The position numbers and the translations under genes were made by a program. The notes under the pieces were generated by a model. The model was not told the origin of the DNA. It did not search any database and saw only the letters and a list, made by a program, of their open reading frames with translations. Of a DNA stretch of 64,000 bases, positions 55,033-62,129 are shown in pieces. Positions within the stretch are counted from its first letter, which is position 1; each line of letters starts with the position of its first letter. The stretch comes from Parolsenella catena (GTDB taxonomy: Bacteria; Actinomycetota; Coriobacteriia; Coriobacteriales; Atopobiaceae): the NCBI RefSeq assembly GCF_003966955.1, contig NZ_AP019367.1, positions 434,001 to 498,000 of the forward strand, read 5' to 3'.

Positions 55033-55950
55033 CTAGTCCCGGTATTCCATCGGTATATCTTTCGGATTCGTGTACATCGCGTTGAGCGCCCTCGGGTCCA
55101 GCCGCCCACGGAAGGGGTCGATCACCGAAGCGAGCGTCGAACCGAGCTCTTCGCTCCTCTCAAGCGGAAGCACCATTCTGAGCTCGTTGAGCATGGCATC
55201 GAAGTGCAAGCCGTCTATGCTCGCGCAATAGAGCCTGTCGTCATGGGCGCATATGTTCCTGAAGCCTACGAGCACGTGAAACGCTGTCAGCAGGTCTCTT
55301 GCGCCGATTCGCCCGGCTGCCGACCATGACGATATGATTCGGCACGCGGCGTTCTGAACGCCCCTCTTTTGGAGCTGGTAGAAGTGCTCGACATTGCCGA
55401 ACGTGAGGTCGTTCTGGAGAACCCATAGCGGGACCTCCCCATAGCTCTCCAGGTAGTGACGTACGCAGTCCGGGGTTCTGCTGCTGATTCCCAGCTTCCC
55501 GTTCAGCCTTCTCATGAGGTCGGCAAGGTTCTTGTTGGCCTCTGTCTCGACGTTCTTCCTGAACGCTTTGGGAACGAGCATGTCCCTGGGGCGGACGTAG
55601 TTCGAGCGCTCCAGGTAGGCGTTCGCCTCCGGGTGCTTCTCGCAAAACGCGTAGACGACGGCGTTCTTCATGCAGGCCTCCGCCTCTATGAGGTAGCGGA
55701 GACAAAACGCCCTCAGTTCCCTGTCGAAGAGGAAGAGGTCGTATATCTGCCTGAAGGTCGTGCCCTTCTTGTACACGTCGCCCGGGCTCGACTGCATTGC
55801 CGCTCGGTCGAGGAACGTGTCCTTGTAGCCGTTGACGATGGCATAGTAGCCCTCGCGCTGGAGGACGGACGAGGTCTTTTCATCGGTTTTGACGCCGCGG
55901 GACTCTAGGAGGTCGACCAGCTCCCCGATCGTCTTGAACTCTTTTGCCAT
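55033..55950 (-). CDS. Abi-family (AbiD/AbiF, Abi_2) abortive-infection protein
   Basis: A 305-residue protein starting MAKEFKTIGELVDLLESRG. The opening YYAIVNGYKDTFL, then FDRELRAFCLRYLIEAEACMKN is typical of the Abi_2 family. The C-terminal GFRNICAHDDRL gives an RX4H HEPN ribonuclease motif. Family members block growth of incoming phages, probably through RNA cleavage. It sits beside the integrase, as accessory defence genes of prophages often do. A hairpin lies just upstream of its start. Confidence 0.88.
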   Translation of the reverse strand: MAKEFKTIGELVDLLESRGVKTDEKTSSVLQREGYYAIVNGYKDTFLDRAAMQSSPGDVYKKGTTFRQIYDLFLFDRELRAFCLRYLIEAEACMKNAVVYAFCEKHPEANAYLERSNYVRPRDMLVPKAFRKNVETEANKNLADLMRRLNGKLGISSRTPDCVRHYLESYGEVPLWVLQNDLTFGNVEHFYQLQKRGVQNAACRIISSWSAAGRIGARDLLTAFHVLVGFRNICAHDDRLYCASIDGLHFDAMLNELRMVLPLERSEELGSTLASVIDPFRGRLDPRALNAMYTNPKDIPMEYRD

Positions 55951-55970
55951 TTCGACTCCATAAAATCAAA

Positions 55971-56000
55971 GGGGCCGCTGCCCGATCGGGCAGCGACCCC
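55971..56000 (-). terminator. Terminator upstream of abi
   Basis: A 15-bp stem with one mismatch, GGGGCCGCTGCCCGA / TCGGGCAGCGACCCC. On the minus strand it is followed by TTTGATTTTA. It can end the transcript of the 56146-56463 gene; lying 20 bp before the abi start, it could also attenuate abi. Confidence 0.75.
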
Positions 56001-56145
56001 TTCTTTGTCTCCGATTCACGTGGATTAGGGGAGACTGCGTCACTGCCACAACTATAGCTAAAACTTGAACAGAGTTACCGAAAATATGTAGAAATCTCCG
56101 TGTCTCGATGACTTCTCTCGTCTGACCGCCCATGTCGGCGTGCGA

Positions 56146-56463
56146 CTAGAAAAGCTCTTGGTCGGTTGGCGAGGCGAGCACGTCGTGGACCTTGACGACC
56201 CTGTACCTCGAGTTTTCCCAGATGCCGATGGAGTTGAGCTTCTGTGTCACCTCAAGATCGGCGTCGATGTAGTCACCGATGCCGAACGTCCAGGAGTGGG
56301 ACAGCAGCTTCTCGTAGAAGGCCGTGTCTATCACGGGTGCGGAGATCTTGTTTCCCCTGTAATAGAACTCCCACTTCCTCGAGCTACTGGGCTCGAGGAC
56401 GGCCTTCGAGACTGCCAGCTGCGCATGCCCGTCGATATGGGTTCGCTCTTCGCTGACGTCCAT
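56146..56463 (-). CDS. Uncharacterised 105-residue protein
   Basis: ATG at 56463 follows GGAGG with six-base spacing. The protein (MDVSEERTHIDGHAQLAVSK) ends with GDYIDADLEVTQKLNSIG, then YRVVKVHDVL. Such a pattern is seen at the end of several phage or mobile-element proteins of unknown role, but I cannot name a family. No membrane segment is visible. It is on the lysogenic-side minus strand with the repressor and abi genes, so expression in the integrated state is likely. Confidence 0.65.
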   Translation of the reverse strand: MDVSEERTHIDGHAQLAVSKAVLEPSSSRKWEFYYRGNKISAPVIDTAFYEKLLSHSWTFGIGDYIDADLEVTQKLNSIGIWENSRYRVVKVHDVLASPTDQELF

Positions 56464-56649
56464 TGGAACCTCCAAATCTGGTCATCGCCTTGTCCGCCGT
56501 CCGTGGCCGGCAAATTGGTTTGTCGGTCAGAAAGCGTCGCTTCTGGCGGACAAATTTGTGGGAATCTCACAAAAAGCCGCGCAAGAAGATGATTTAACCG
56601 CCTGGACGGTCGCTCGGGCGGACATGTAGGCCTGGCCGCGAAAAAGAAA

Positions 56650-56680
56650 GAGGCGGCCTCCCGGGTCGGGCGGCCGCCTC
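56650..56680 (-). terminator. Terminator of the repressor gene
   Basis: GAGGCGGCC...GGCCGCCTC, followed on the minus strand by TTTCTTTTT, 63 bp past the repressor stop. Confidence 0.85.
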
Positions 56681-56742
56681 TGGACGCGGACCCCGTGAGG
56701 CCACCGCGCCAATGCGCCGCCATCATACCAGGTCGCGCCTAG

Positions 56743-57111
56743 CTAAGCCGTCTCCTGGCCCAGGCAAGGGAGATCACCGCTTTTTGGGTGGGTCACCCGG
56801 AGGCCCGCCATGACGCTGTCGGCCACCTCGCGGCCCTCCTCCGAGAGCGAGTCGTAGGACTCGACCAGGCCGCGGTGCGCCGGGTCTGGCGCGATCGCCT
56901 CCGTTGCCTCAAAGCGCCTTCCTGCCAGCTCGTCGAGCGAGCACTCGAGGAAGTCGGCGATGACGCATGCCTGTTCGAGGGACATCATCCTTTCGCCATT
57001 CTCCCAAGATGTAATCCTTCTCTCGGTGAAGTTGCCACCCAGAGCGGTTGCAAAGTCTCTTCGGTTCTTGTAGCCGGCTTCTTTTCTTAAACGCTTGAGC
57101 TGTATCTCCAC
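56743..57111 (-). CDS. XRE-family repressor (CI-like)
   Basis: A 122-residue protein from GTG at 57111 with AAGGAGG five bases upstream. The N-terminal helix-turn-helix (LKRLRKEAGYKNRRDFATAL, then RRITSWENGERMMSLEQAC) is followed by a short acidic region. It has no LexA-type protease domain, so induction by self-cleavage is not expected. It is divergent from a Cro-like gene across four operator-like sites and is the likely lysogeny repressor. Confidence 0.88.
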   Translation of the reverse strand: MEIQLKRLRKEAGYKNRRDFATALGGNFTERRITSWENGERMMSLEQACVIADFLECSLDELAGRRFEATEAIAPDPAHRGLVESYDSLSEEGREVADSVMAGLRVTHPKSGDLPCLGQETA

Positions 57112-57140
57112 AGACGCCTCCTTTCGTGCGTTGGCTGTAG

Positions 57141-57170
57141 ATTACACGCAGAGCGTAAGAAATTCAACAA
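57141..57170 (-). promoter_or_regulatory. Probable repressor promoter
   Basis: On the minus strand: TTGTTG (57170-57165), an 18-bp spacer and TGTAAT (57146-57141). Operator-like site 1 overlaps the -10 and spacer. Confidence 0.5.
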
Positions 57171-57266
57171 TTAGTAAAAAATCTGTTGACCACATCACGC
57201 AAAGTGGTTATATTCGGCTCAGCAACACACAGAGTGGTTGTTTGAATTACAGAATCACTTAAAGCG
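57145..57266. promoter_or_regulatory. Four operator-like sites of the repressor/Cro switch
   Basis: The 11-mer CACNNARAGYG occurs at 57145-57155, 57196-57206, 57226-57236 and 57256-57266. The last three are exactly 30 bp apart. Site 1 overlaps the repressor promoter, site 2 sits in the spacer of the rightward promoter, and sites 3 and 4 lie in the early leader of the Cro gene. Confidence 0.75.
57186..57214 (+). promoter_or_regulatory. Rightward promoter of the Cro-like gene
   Basis: TTGACC at 57186-57191, a 17-bp spacer containing operator-like site 2, and TATATT at 57209-57214. Confidence 0.75.
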
Positions 57267-57280
57267 ATTGGAGGGATCAC

Positions 57281-57490
57281 ATGGACAAGAACACGATGGG
57301 CCGCCGACTGCGCAGCTGGATGGTCGACGCGGGAATGACCGCGGAAGACCTCGCCGCGCGACTCAAGGTCAGCTCAGGCGCTGTCTCGTCTTGGACGAGC
57401 GGTCAGCGCTCCGTCTCATTGGACCGTGCTTGCCAGATCTGCGACGTTTTCGGCAAACCGCTCGATGAGCTGGCCTGCCGCGGGGAGTAG
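57281..57490 (+). CDS. Cro-like helix-turn-helix protein
   Basis: A 69-residue single-domain XRE protein with AEDLAARLKVSSGAVSSWTS as recognition helix region and a DRACQICDVFGKPLDELA tail like that of the divergent repressor. TTGGAGGG precedes ATG at 57281. It probably binds the same operators to favour rightward transcription. Confidence 0.88.
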   Translation: MDKNTMGRRLRSWMVDAGMTAEDLAARLKVSSGAVSSWTSGQRSVSLDRACQICDVFGKPLDELACRGE

Positions 57491-57806
57491 CCCCGTCCGT
57501 GCCGCTCGCGGTGATGGCGGGAGCCCGCTGCGTGTCCGCCTGGGGACGCCAACGACACCGGAGTCCCGCTTCTCCGCTCCGGGACCGCCCGGCGCGTGTC
57601 ACGGGCGCGGTCGTCCGGCCGTCGCCGCGAGCGGCACGGGAGAGGCGAGGAAGGGCCCTCCGTCCGGCGAGGCGAGAGGGGCCCGAGACCTTGGGAGCCG
57701 CCCGCGGGCGGCATGAAAACCGAATAGCGACTTGGCGGCTCCTCGAATCGCAAGGAACCGCCGAACGGATGCGGCCTGACGCGGCGGCCGGAAGGGAGCC
57801 GCGCCC
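57491..57806. other. GC-rich region with no convincing gene
   Basis: Several frames are open by GC bias, but none has a good ribosome site, start or protein-like composition. Confidence 0.5.
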
Positions 57807-57914
57807 ATGAATGACAGGGACAGAATCGAGTTCCACATCTTTGCGATCACGATGACGGTGAACCTCGCCGTCATCGTCATCTTCCTCGGGATTCTCGTCA
57901 GGGCGCTGTGCTGA
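57807..57914 (+). CDS. Small single-span membrane protein, 35 residues
   Basis: ATG at 57807 follows AAGGGAG by nine bases. The sequence MNDRDRIEFHIFAITM is followed by a hydrophobic span (VNLAVIVIFLGILV) and ends RALC. A charged N-terminus and one span recall small phage membrane proteins, but no family is recognised. Its last 17 bp overlap the 3' end of a convergent gene on the minus strand. Confidence 0.6.
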   Translation: MNDRDRIEFHIFAITMTVNLAVIVIFLGILVRALC

Positions 57915-58296
57915 GCGACGCAATCGTGATGACGAGCGTGACTATCGCCGAGAGCGCACCGGCAATCTCAAGGACGATTCGCGCCCTCGCAAGGCGCCTC
58001 TCGCGCTTGTAGTGACGCAGGTAGCAGACACCGTCACCGGTCAGCGCGAACGTGTCCCACAGCTTGAGCGTCTGCTCGACCTGCTGGCCCGCGACCTCTA
58101 CCACGGAGGACATCTCGAACCGCTCGCCCTCGTACTCGATGAGCCCCGCGCGCTTGAGCGACTGAATCGCCCCGGCCTCGTCCCAGACGTCGCCACTGTC
58201 GAGCTTGCCGAGCCTGAAGGCGACGTAACCAATCTCGCACGAGTGCGGGGCAAGCTCGACGAGCAGGCGCTCCTGCTCAATAGGGAGAAGTTCCAT
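57898..58296 (-). CDS. Uncharacterised protein with C-terminal membrane anchor
   Basis: A 132-residue protein (MELLPIEQERLLVELAPHS). The first 80 residues look like a winged-helix or similar domain (SLKRAGLIEYEGERFEMSSV). A basic stretch (YKRERRLARARI) and one C-terminal span (VLEIAGALSAIVTLVITIA) follow. It may be a membrane-tethered regulator. It lies opposite to the rightward genes and overlaps the end of the 35-residue membrane protein gene. A lysogenic-state function is possible. Confidence 0.65.
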   Translation of the reverse strand: MELLPIEQERLLVELAPHSCEIGYVAFRLGKLDSGDVWDEAGAIQSLKRAGLIEYEGERFEMSSVVEVAGQQVEQTLKLWDTFALTGDGVCYLRHYKRERRLARARIVLEIAGALSAIVTLVITIASLSTAP

Positions 58297-58368
58297 GGCG
58301 TTCCAATCGAATCGGCAGCAACTTACTCAATCATAGGCCGCCGCGTCAGGCCGCATCCGTGGCACCAA

Positions 58369-58511
58369 GCGCACGCGCCGCGAGGCGCACCGGGGCGCAG
58401 TCCCCGCTGTAGGCGACCACCGCCGCCGGAACTAAACAAAGCGTCTGACGAGCGCACTCCTTGGGTCGGCGGCCGTGGCCGCGGCCCCGGCGCTCCTCGC
58501 GGTGCGTGCGC
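58369..58511. repeat. Inverted repeat, 28-bp arms, 87-bp loop
   Basis: Arms at 58369-58396 and 58484-58511 are complementary with three mismatches. They share CCTCGCGG and GGGGC blocks. It lies in the otherwise gene-free 58297-58588 interval. Confidence 0.75.
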
Positions 58512-58588
58512 GGATCTATCCAAGACACAAAAAAATGGCCCCACGTCCGCCAAGACAAGGAGGGCCATCGACCTAAAGGAGGTCGCAC

Positions 58589-58807
58589 ATGAGTCTACCA
58601 GAGTTCGAGGCCGCGTCGCTCGACGCGGCGGCCATGGCCATGGGGTCGCCCGCCGGGTGGCTCGCGGTGGCCGCGTCCGTGGCGGCCGACGTCGCGGCGC
58701 TCTGCGGCGTGGGGGCGCTCGAGTGGCCCGCCATCGCCGTCGGCCTCGGCGTGCCCGCGTGGCTCGCGTGGTGCTGGCTGTCGGTCGCGGAGAGGGGAGC
58801 GCGATGA
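58589..58807 (+). CDS. Small membrane protein, 72 residues
   Basis: ATG at 58589 follows a strong AAAGGAGGT site. MSLPEFEAASLDAAAMAMG is followed by two hydrophobic spans (about residues 22-40 and 47-65). It is the first gene of the rightward early operon; its TGA overlaps the next ATG. No family is recognised. Confidence 0.72.
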   Translation: MSLPEFEAASLDAAAMAMGSPAGWLAVAASVAADVAALCGVGALEWPAIAVGLGVPAWLAWCWLSVAERGAR

Positions 58808-59031
58808 CGGGGGAGGAGGTCGGCGCCCGCGAGGTCGCGCTCGACGCGATCGCGGCGGAGATGCTCGCCGACTGGATGGCGTACCTGGACTCGGAGGAAG
58901 GTGGTGGCCGCGATGGCGGTCGTGGTGCAGCTGGACGGGACGATGTCGGCGGAGGTCGCGCGCTTCCTGCGCGAGGGCCACTCGACGCTGGGGGTGAGAA
59001 GGATGCTGGAGGCGTGCCCGAGGCTGCGTGA
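58804..59031 (+). CDS. Small acidic protein, end uncertain
   Basis: The ATG overlaps the previous stop. The first 35 residues (MTGEEVGAREVALDAIAAEM...) look protein-like. The rest is Gly/Arg-rich and overlaps the next gene by over 120 bp, so the true product may be shorter or this may be a chance frame. Confidence 0.4.
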   Translation: MTGEEVGAREVALDAIAAEMLADWMAYLDSEEGGGRDGGRGAAGRDDVGGGRALPARGPLDAGGEKDAGGVPEAA

Positions 59032-59266
59032 GCACGTGGAGGCAGACCGCGACGTGCTGATGTCGCGGGAGGCGGACGAACACGCGACGCGCCACGGGAA
59101 GCCCTGGACCAGGGCGGACTACAACCGGGTGGCGGCGGACTCAAGAGACGGCCTCCCCATGTGGAGGACCGCCAAGGCGCTGAGGCGCACCGTCGAGGAC
59201 GTCAGGCGCGCCCGAGCCACGCTGTGCGGGAGCCAGCCGCTCGCAGGAGGCGAAGGCCGTGGCTGA
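58904..59266 (+). CDS. Uncharacterised phage protein, 120 residues
   Basis: GTG at 58904 is six bases after GGAGG; ATG at 58913 is an alternative. The N-terminal half contains MSAEVARFLREGHSTLGVRR and the C-terminal half KPWTRADYNRVAADSRDG then TAKALRRTVEDVRRAR, an HTH-like helical region resembling small phage DNA-binding proteins. It overlaps the DUF6291-like gene by 8 bp. Confidence 0.65.
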   Translation: MAAMAVVVQLDGTMSAEVARFLREGHSTLGVRRMLEACPRLREHVEADRDVLMSREADEHATRHGKPWTRADYNRVAADSRDGLPMWRTAKALRRTVEDVRRARATLCGSQPLAGGEGRG

Positions 59267-59984
59267 GCAGAAGATGAACTTCTACCGCTCGTTCTGGGAC
59301 ATGTCGAACGTGCTCCCCGCGGCCGGGCGCAGGCGGTTCGTGACGGCGGTGGTCGACTATTTCTTCACCGGAGAGGAGCCGAGCGGCCTCACGTCCAAGG
59401 AGGCCGCGCTCTTCTCCGGCATCCGCGGGAGGGTCGACGCGTCGAGGTCCGGAGCCGAGTTCGCCCGCAGGCGCTACGAGGGTGCCGCGAAGGCACCCGG
59501 CGTGGGTACCGACGCGGTCAGACAAGCGACGGGCAACGGCCATCCCAACGGTGGCACCCATCGTGCCCCCCAGCGTGGGTCGCAACGTGGCACCCAGGCC
59601 GAGACCCACGCTACAGAGGGAGAGGGAGAAGTAAAGAGAGGAAGAGAGGACGCGGGCGTGCGCGCGTACGCCGACCTTGCGGAGCCGGACAGGGGCGAGG
59701 TCGTCGCGTGGTTCGAGGCGAACGGCCACGGGATGCCGACGGCCCGGCTCAGGGAGGAGGCCGAGGCGTTCTACGACCACTTCTCCGCACAGGGCTGGGT
59801 GACCGGGGCCGGCGTGCCCATCAGCCGCTGGCAGGCCAAGGCGGCGGCGTGGCTGCGCCGCGCGGCGGAGTCCTCGACCGGGGAGCGGGGCCGCGTGCCG
59901 GGAAGGCGGGTGGCCCCGCAGGCCCCGGCGTGCGACTTCTCCGCCTACTCAGCGGAGCCCTCGGAGGTGGTCTCCCGTGGCTAG
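59259..59984 (+). CDS. DUF6291-like phage replication-associated protein
   Basis: A 241-residue protein from GTG at 59259 with AGGAGG eight bases upstream. The N-terminal 65 residues (MNFYRSFWDMSNVLPAAGRR, then FFTGEEPSGL) resemble the DUF6291 domain that often precedes phage replication genes. A polar linker (about 85-125, rich in Gly, Thr, Gln, Arg) follows. A C-terminal domain (EVVAWFEANGHG, then AEAFYDHFSAQGW) resembles the end of phage replisome-organiser proteins. It overlaps the DnaC-like gene, so it probably recruits that loader to the origin. Confidence 0.72.
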   Translation: MAEQKMNFYRSFWDMSNVLPAAGRRRFVTAVVDYFFTGEEPSGLTSKEAALFSGIRGRVDASRSGAEFARRRYEGAAKAPGVGTDAVRQATGNGHPNGGTHRAPQRGSQRGTQAETHATEGEGEVKRGREDAGVRAYADLAEPDRGEVVAWFEANGHGMPTARLREEAEAFYDHFSAQGWVTGAGVPISRWQAKAAAWLRRAAESSTGERGRVPGRRVAPQAPACDFSAYSAEPSEVVSRG

Positions 59985-60756
59985 GGACGTGTCCTCGGCG
60001 CTCGCCGAGATAACGAGCCGCTACGGCATCCCGGCCGAGGTGCCCGCGCCGCGGCCCGTGCCGCCGCAGGTGACCCACGGGACGGCGCGCGAGATCGTGC
60101 TCGCGCAGATCGCCGCTGGCGCCGGGGCGTCGATACCGCAGGGGCTGCTCGACCGCGCGGGCCTCACCCGCGACGGCCGCGACGCCGCCGACGAGCTGCT
60201 GCGCCGCGCGACGGAGGCCGCCGGCGTGCCGCCCGAGTTCCGAGACGTCGAGCCGGACCGCTCGCGCAACGACCGCTTCGCGCCGGAGCGCCACCGCGGC
60301 GTCTGGGCCTACGGCGACGTGGGCCGCAGCAAGACCAGGACGGCGTGCGCGTGGCTTCGCGGCTGGCTCCTGGACAACCCCGGCGGCTCGGCGCTCTTCG
60401 CCACGGAGGACTCGATGCTCGGCGAGGTCAAGAGCGCCTTCGACAGGCGCGACGCCGACGCGGAGGCCGTACTGGGGCGCTTCGTCTCGGCGGACTTCCT
60501 CGTCCTCGACGACATGGGCAAGGCCCGGCTCTCCGCGTGGGGCATCTCGCAGGTCTTCCGCGTCATCGACGGCCGCTGGGCCGGGCGCAGGCCGACGGTG
60601 TTCACCTCGCAGCACGGCCTGGCCGAGTGGGGCGAGGTCGCCGCGCAGAGCGGGGTCGAGACTGCCAAGGCGTGCGTGTCACGCATCTTCGGCGGGTGCG
60701 ACGTGGTGAGGTTCGACGGCCGCGACGGCCGGATTTGTGGGGAGGCAAGGCCATGA
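59977..60756 (+). CDS. DnaC-like helicase-loader ATPase with variant Walker A
   Basis: A 259-residue AAA+-type protein from GTG at 59977. Walker A reads GDVGRSKT (113-120), with Ser118 where Gly is normal. Walker B is FLVLDDMGKA, and a sensor-like FTSQHGLAEW follows. The N-terminal 90 residues would bind helicase. The overall form and the neighbouring DUF6291 gene fit a phage DnaC/IstB-type loader. Overlap with both neighbours indicates tight co-translation. Confidence 0.78.
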   Translation: MARDVSSALAEITSRYGIPAEVPAPRPVPPQVTHGTAREIVLAQIAAGAGASIPQGLLDRAGLTRDGRDAADELLRRATEAAGVPPEFRDVEPDRSRNDRFAPERHRGVWAYGDVGRSKTRTACAWLRGWLLDNPGGSALFATEDSMLGEVKSAFDRRDADAEAVLGRFVSADFLVLDDMGKARLSAWGISQVFRVIDGRWAGRRPTVFTSQHGLAEWGEVAAQSGVETAKACVSRIFGGCDVVRFDGRDGRICGEARP

Positions 60757-60914
60757 CGGAAGGAATCAGTCCCGACATCAAGCGCGCCTACAACAGGGTG
60801 AGGTACGAGAAGAGCCGCGAGTACAGGCGCCGCTATTACCTCGAGCACCACGAGGAGCGGCTCGCGTACCAGCGCGAGTACCGCAAGGCCGCGCGAGGGG
60901 AGGCACGCGGATGA
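60753..60914 (+). CDS. Small basic protein, 53 residues
   Basis: The ATG overlaps the previous TGA, and GGGGAGG is upstream. A short N-terminus (MTEGISPDIKRAYNRVRYEK) precedes an Arg/Tyr/Glu-rich helix (REYRRRYYLEHHEERLAYQ). Its form suggests a small nucleic-acid-binding helical protein. No family is known to me. Confidence 0.62.
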   Translation: MTEGISPDIKRAYNRVRYEKSREYRRRYYLEHHEERLAYQREYRKAARGEARG

Positions 60915-61123
60915 GCCGCGAGAGGTGCGGGACGTGCTCCCGCTGGATGTGGGTCTGCGAGGACAGGTTCGGCGACATGCAGGGCGTGTGCTCGCTGGCC
61001 ATGGAGCGCGAGTCCGGCGGGCTGCGCCTGCCGGTCGAGACGCTGGCCTGGGCCAGGGCGCACCTTTTGGGCGCGTGGCGCAGGCCCTGCGACGAGTGGG
61101 AGGCGGCGCGGGATGGGGCGTAG
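60911..61123 (+). CDS. Cys-rich small protein, 70 residues
   Basis: ATG at 60911 overlaps the previous stop. CGTCSRWMWVCEDRFGDMQG then VCSLA provides four Cys suited to a zinc-binding site. A helical C-terminus (LPVETLAWARAHLLGAW) follows. Function unknown; small zinc-ribbon proteins are common in phage early operons. Confidence 0.62.
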   Translation: MSRERCGTCSRWMWVCEDRFGDMQGVCSLAMERESGGLRLPVETLAWARAHLLGAWRRPCDEWEAARDGA

Positions 61124-61370
61124 GTCGCGGGCGTGGGACCCGGTCGAGCTCGACGGGCCGGCGACGCGGAGGCTCGTCCGGGCGCTCTCCGCGGGCGTGC
61201 CGATGGACGCGCTGGAGCGCCGCTTCGGCCGGAACGGCGAGACGCTCGTGCGCGCCGCGAGGGCGGCCGGCTGGGACGGGACGAGGGCCCCGGAGCCGCT
61301 CGTGGCGGCCGAGACGCCCTCGAGCGTGTCGCTCCCGCCCGGCTACTACGGGTGCTCGAGGAGGCCGTGA
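61113..61370 (+). CDS. Small helix-turn-helix-like protein, 85 residues
   Basis: ATG at 61113 overlaps the previous gene by 11 bp. PATRRLVRALSAGVPMDALE then RRFGRNGETLVRAARAAG looks like a short Sigma70-region-4-like helix-turn-helix. The ending is SLPPGYYGCSRRP. Probably DNA-binding; target unknown. Confidence 0.6.
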   Translation: MGRRSRAWDPVELDGPATRRLVRALSAGVPMDALERRFGRNGETLVRAARAAGWDGTRAPEPLVAAETPSSVSLPPGYYGCSRRP

Positions 61371-61810
61371 TGGATGACGAGATCTTGGGAGGGGAGAACG
61401 TGAGCGAACGAACGGGCATGCCGACGGCGGCCGACCGCAGGCTCCTCGCGGAGCGCCTGCGCTACCTCGTGGCGGGTGAGGACGGCTGGCCGACCGAGGG
61501 CGTGGGCGTGGCTCTGGGCCTGCTCGACGTGGTCACCGCCGCCGCGCCGCGCGCCCCGCGCACCGTGCCGGACGCGGTGCGGGCGCTGGCGGACCTCGTG
61601 GACGTGCCGAGGTGCCGCCTGGTCGACCGGTGGGACGCCGCCCGCGGCAGGCACTACGTGGACTGCACCGCCTGCCGCTTCGGCTCGAGGGCCGAGGGGC
61701 TGCCGGAGGGGCACCCGATGGCGACGCTCTCGAGGGAGCTGTGGAGGACCGGGGCGGCCGAGGCGTGCCAGCGCTGCCCGGTGTGCGGGGCGGAGGTGGA
61801 GCGTGACTGA
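61370..61810 (+). CDS. Uncharacterised phage protein with C-terminal zinc-like Cys pair
   Basis: A 146-residue product from ATG at 61370, overlapping the previous stop by one base; GTG at 61400 has the stronger ribosome site (GGGAGGGGAG) and is a good alternative. RCRLVDRWDAARGRHYVDCTACRFG and, near the end, CQRCPVCGAEV give CxxC pairs that could hold zinc. Function unknown. Confidence 0.62.
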   Translation: MDDEILGGENVSERTGMPTAADRRLLAERLRYLVAGEDGWPTEGVGVALGLLDVVTAAAPRAPRTVPDAVRALADLVDVPRCRLVDRWDAARGRHYVDCTACRFGSRAEGLPEGHPMATLSRELWRTGAAEACQRCPVCGAEVERD

Positions 61811-62129
61811 CCTGGAGTGGGACCGCGCGCCCAGGGAGTGGGCGACGTCCGAGGACCCGCGCCGAGGCGAGGGCTGCCGCGCGGACGAGCCGCCGACCGA
61901 GGTCGTGCGCGACCCCGAGTGGTACGTCGCGGGCGGGGTCGAGACCATCGACAAGATCGAGGCCGTCATCGACGGCCTGCCGGCGCGGGAGGCGTTCCTC
62001 CTGGGGCAGGTGGTGCGCTACGTTGACCGCGCGGGCCTCAAGGACGAGCCCGAGGTGGACCTCGGCAAGGCCAACAACTACGCCCACAGGCTCGTGACCG
62101 GAGATTGGAGGGTCGATGACCAAGGGTGA
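61803..62129 (+). CDS. DUF3310 phage protein
   Basis: A 108-residue protein from GTG at 61803. After a polar start, WYVAGGVETIDKIEAVIDG, then FLLGQVVRYVDRAGLKDE and DLGKANNYAHRL match the DUF3310 nucleotide-kinase-like family found in many phages. Biochemical role unknown. It overlaps the next gene by 14 bp. Confidence 0.82.
   Translation: MTDLEWDRAPREWATSEDPRRGEGCRADEPPTEVVRDPEWYVAGGVETIDKIEAVIDGLPAREAFLLGQVVRYVDRAGLKDEPEVDLGKANNYAHRLVTGDWRVDDQG

Noticed and set aside
57499-57810. Plus-strand frame after the Cro gene (103 codons)
   Set aside because: Arg/Ala/Pro-rich composition, no ribosome site, and other frames are equally open.
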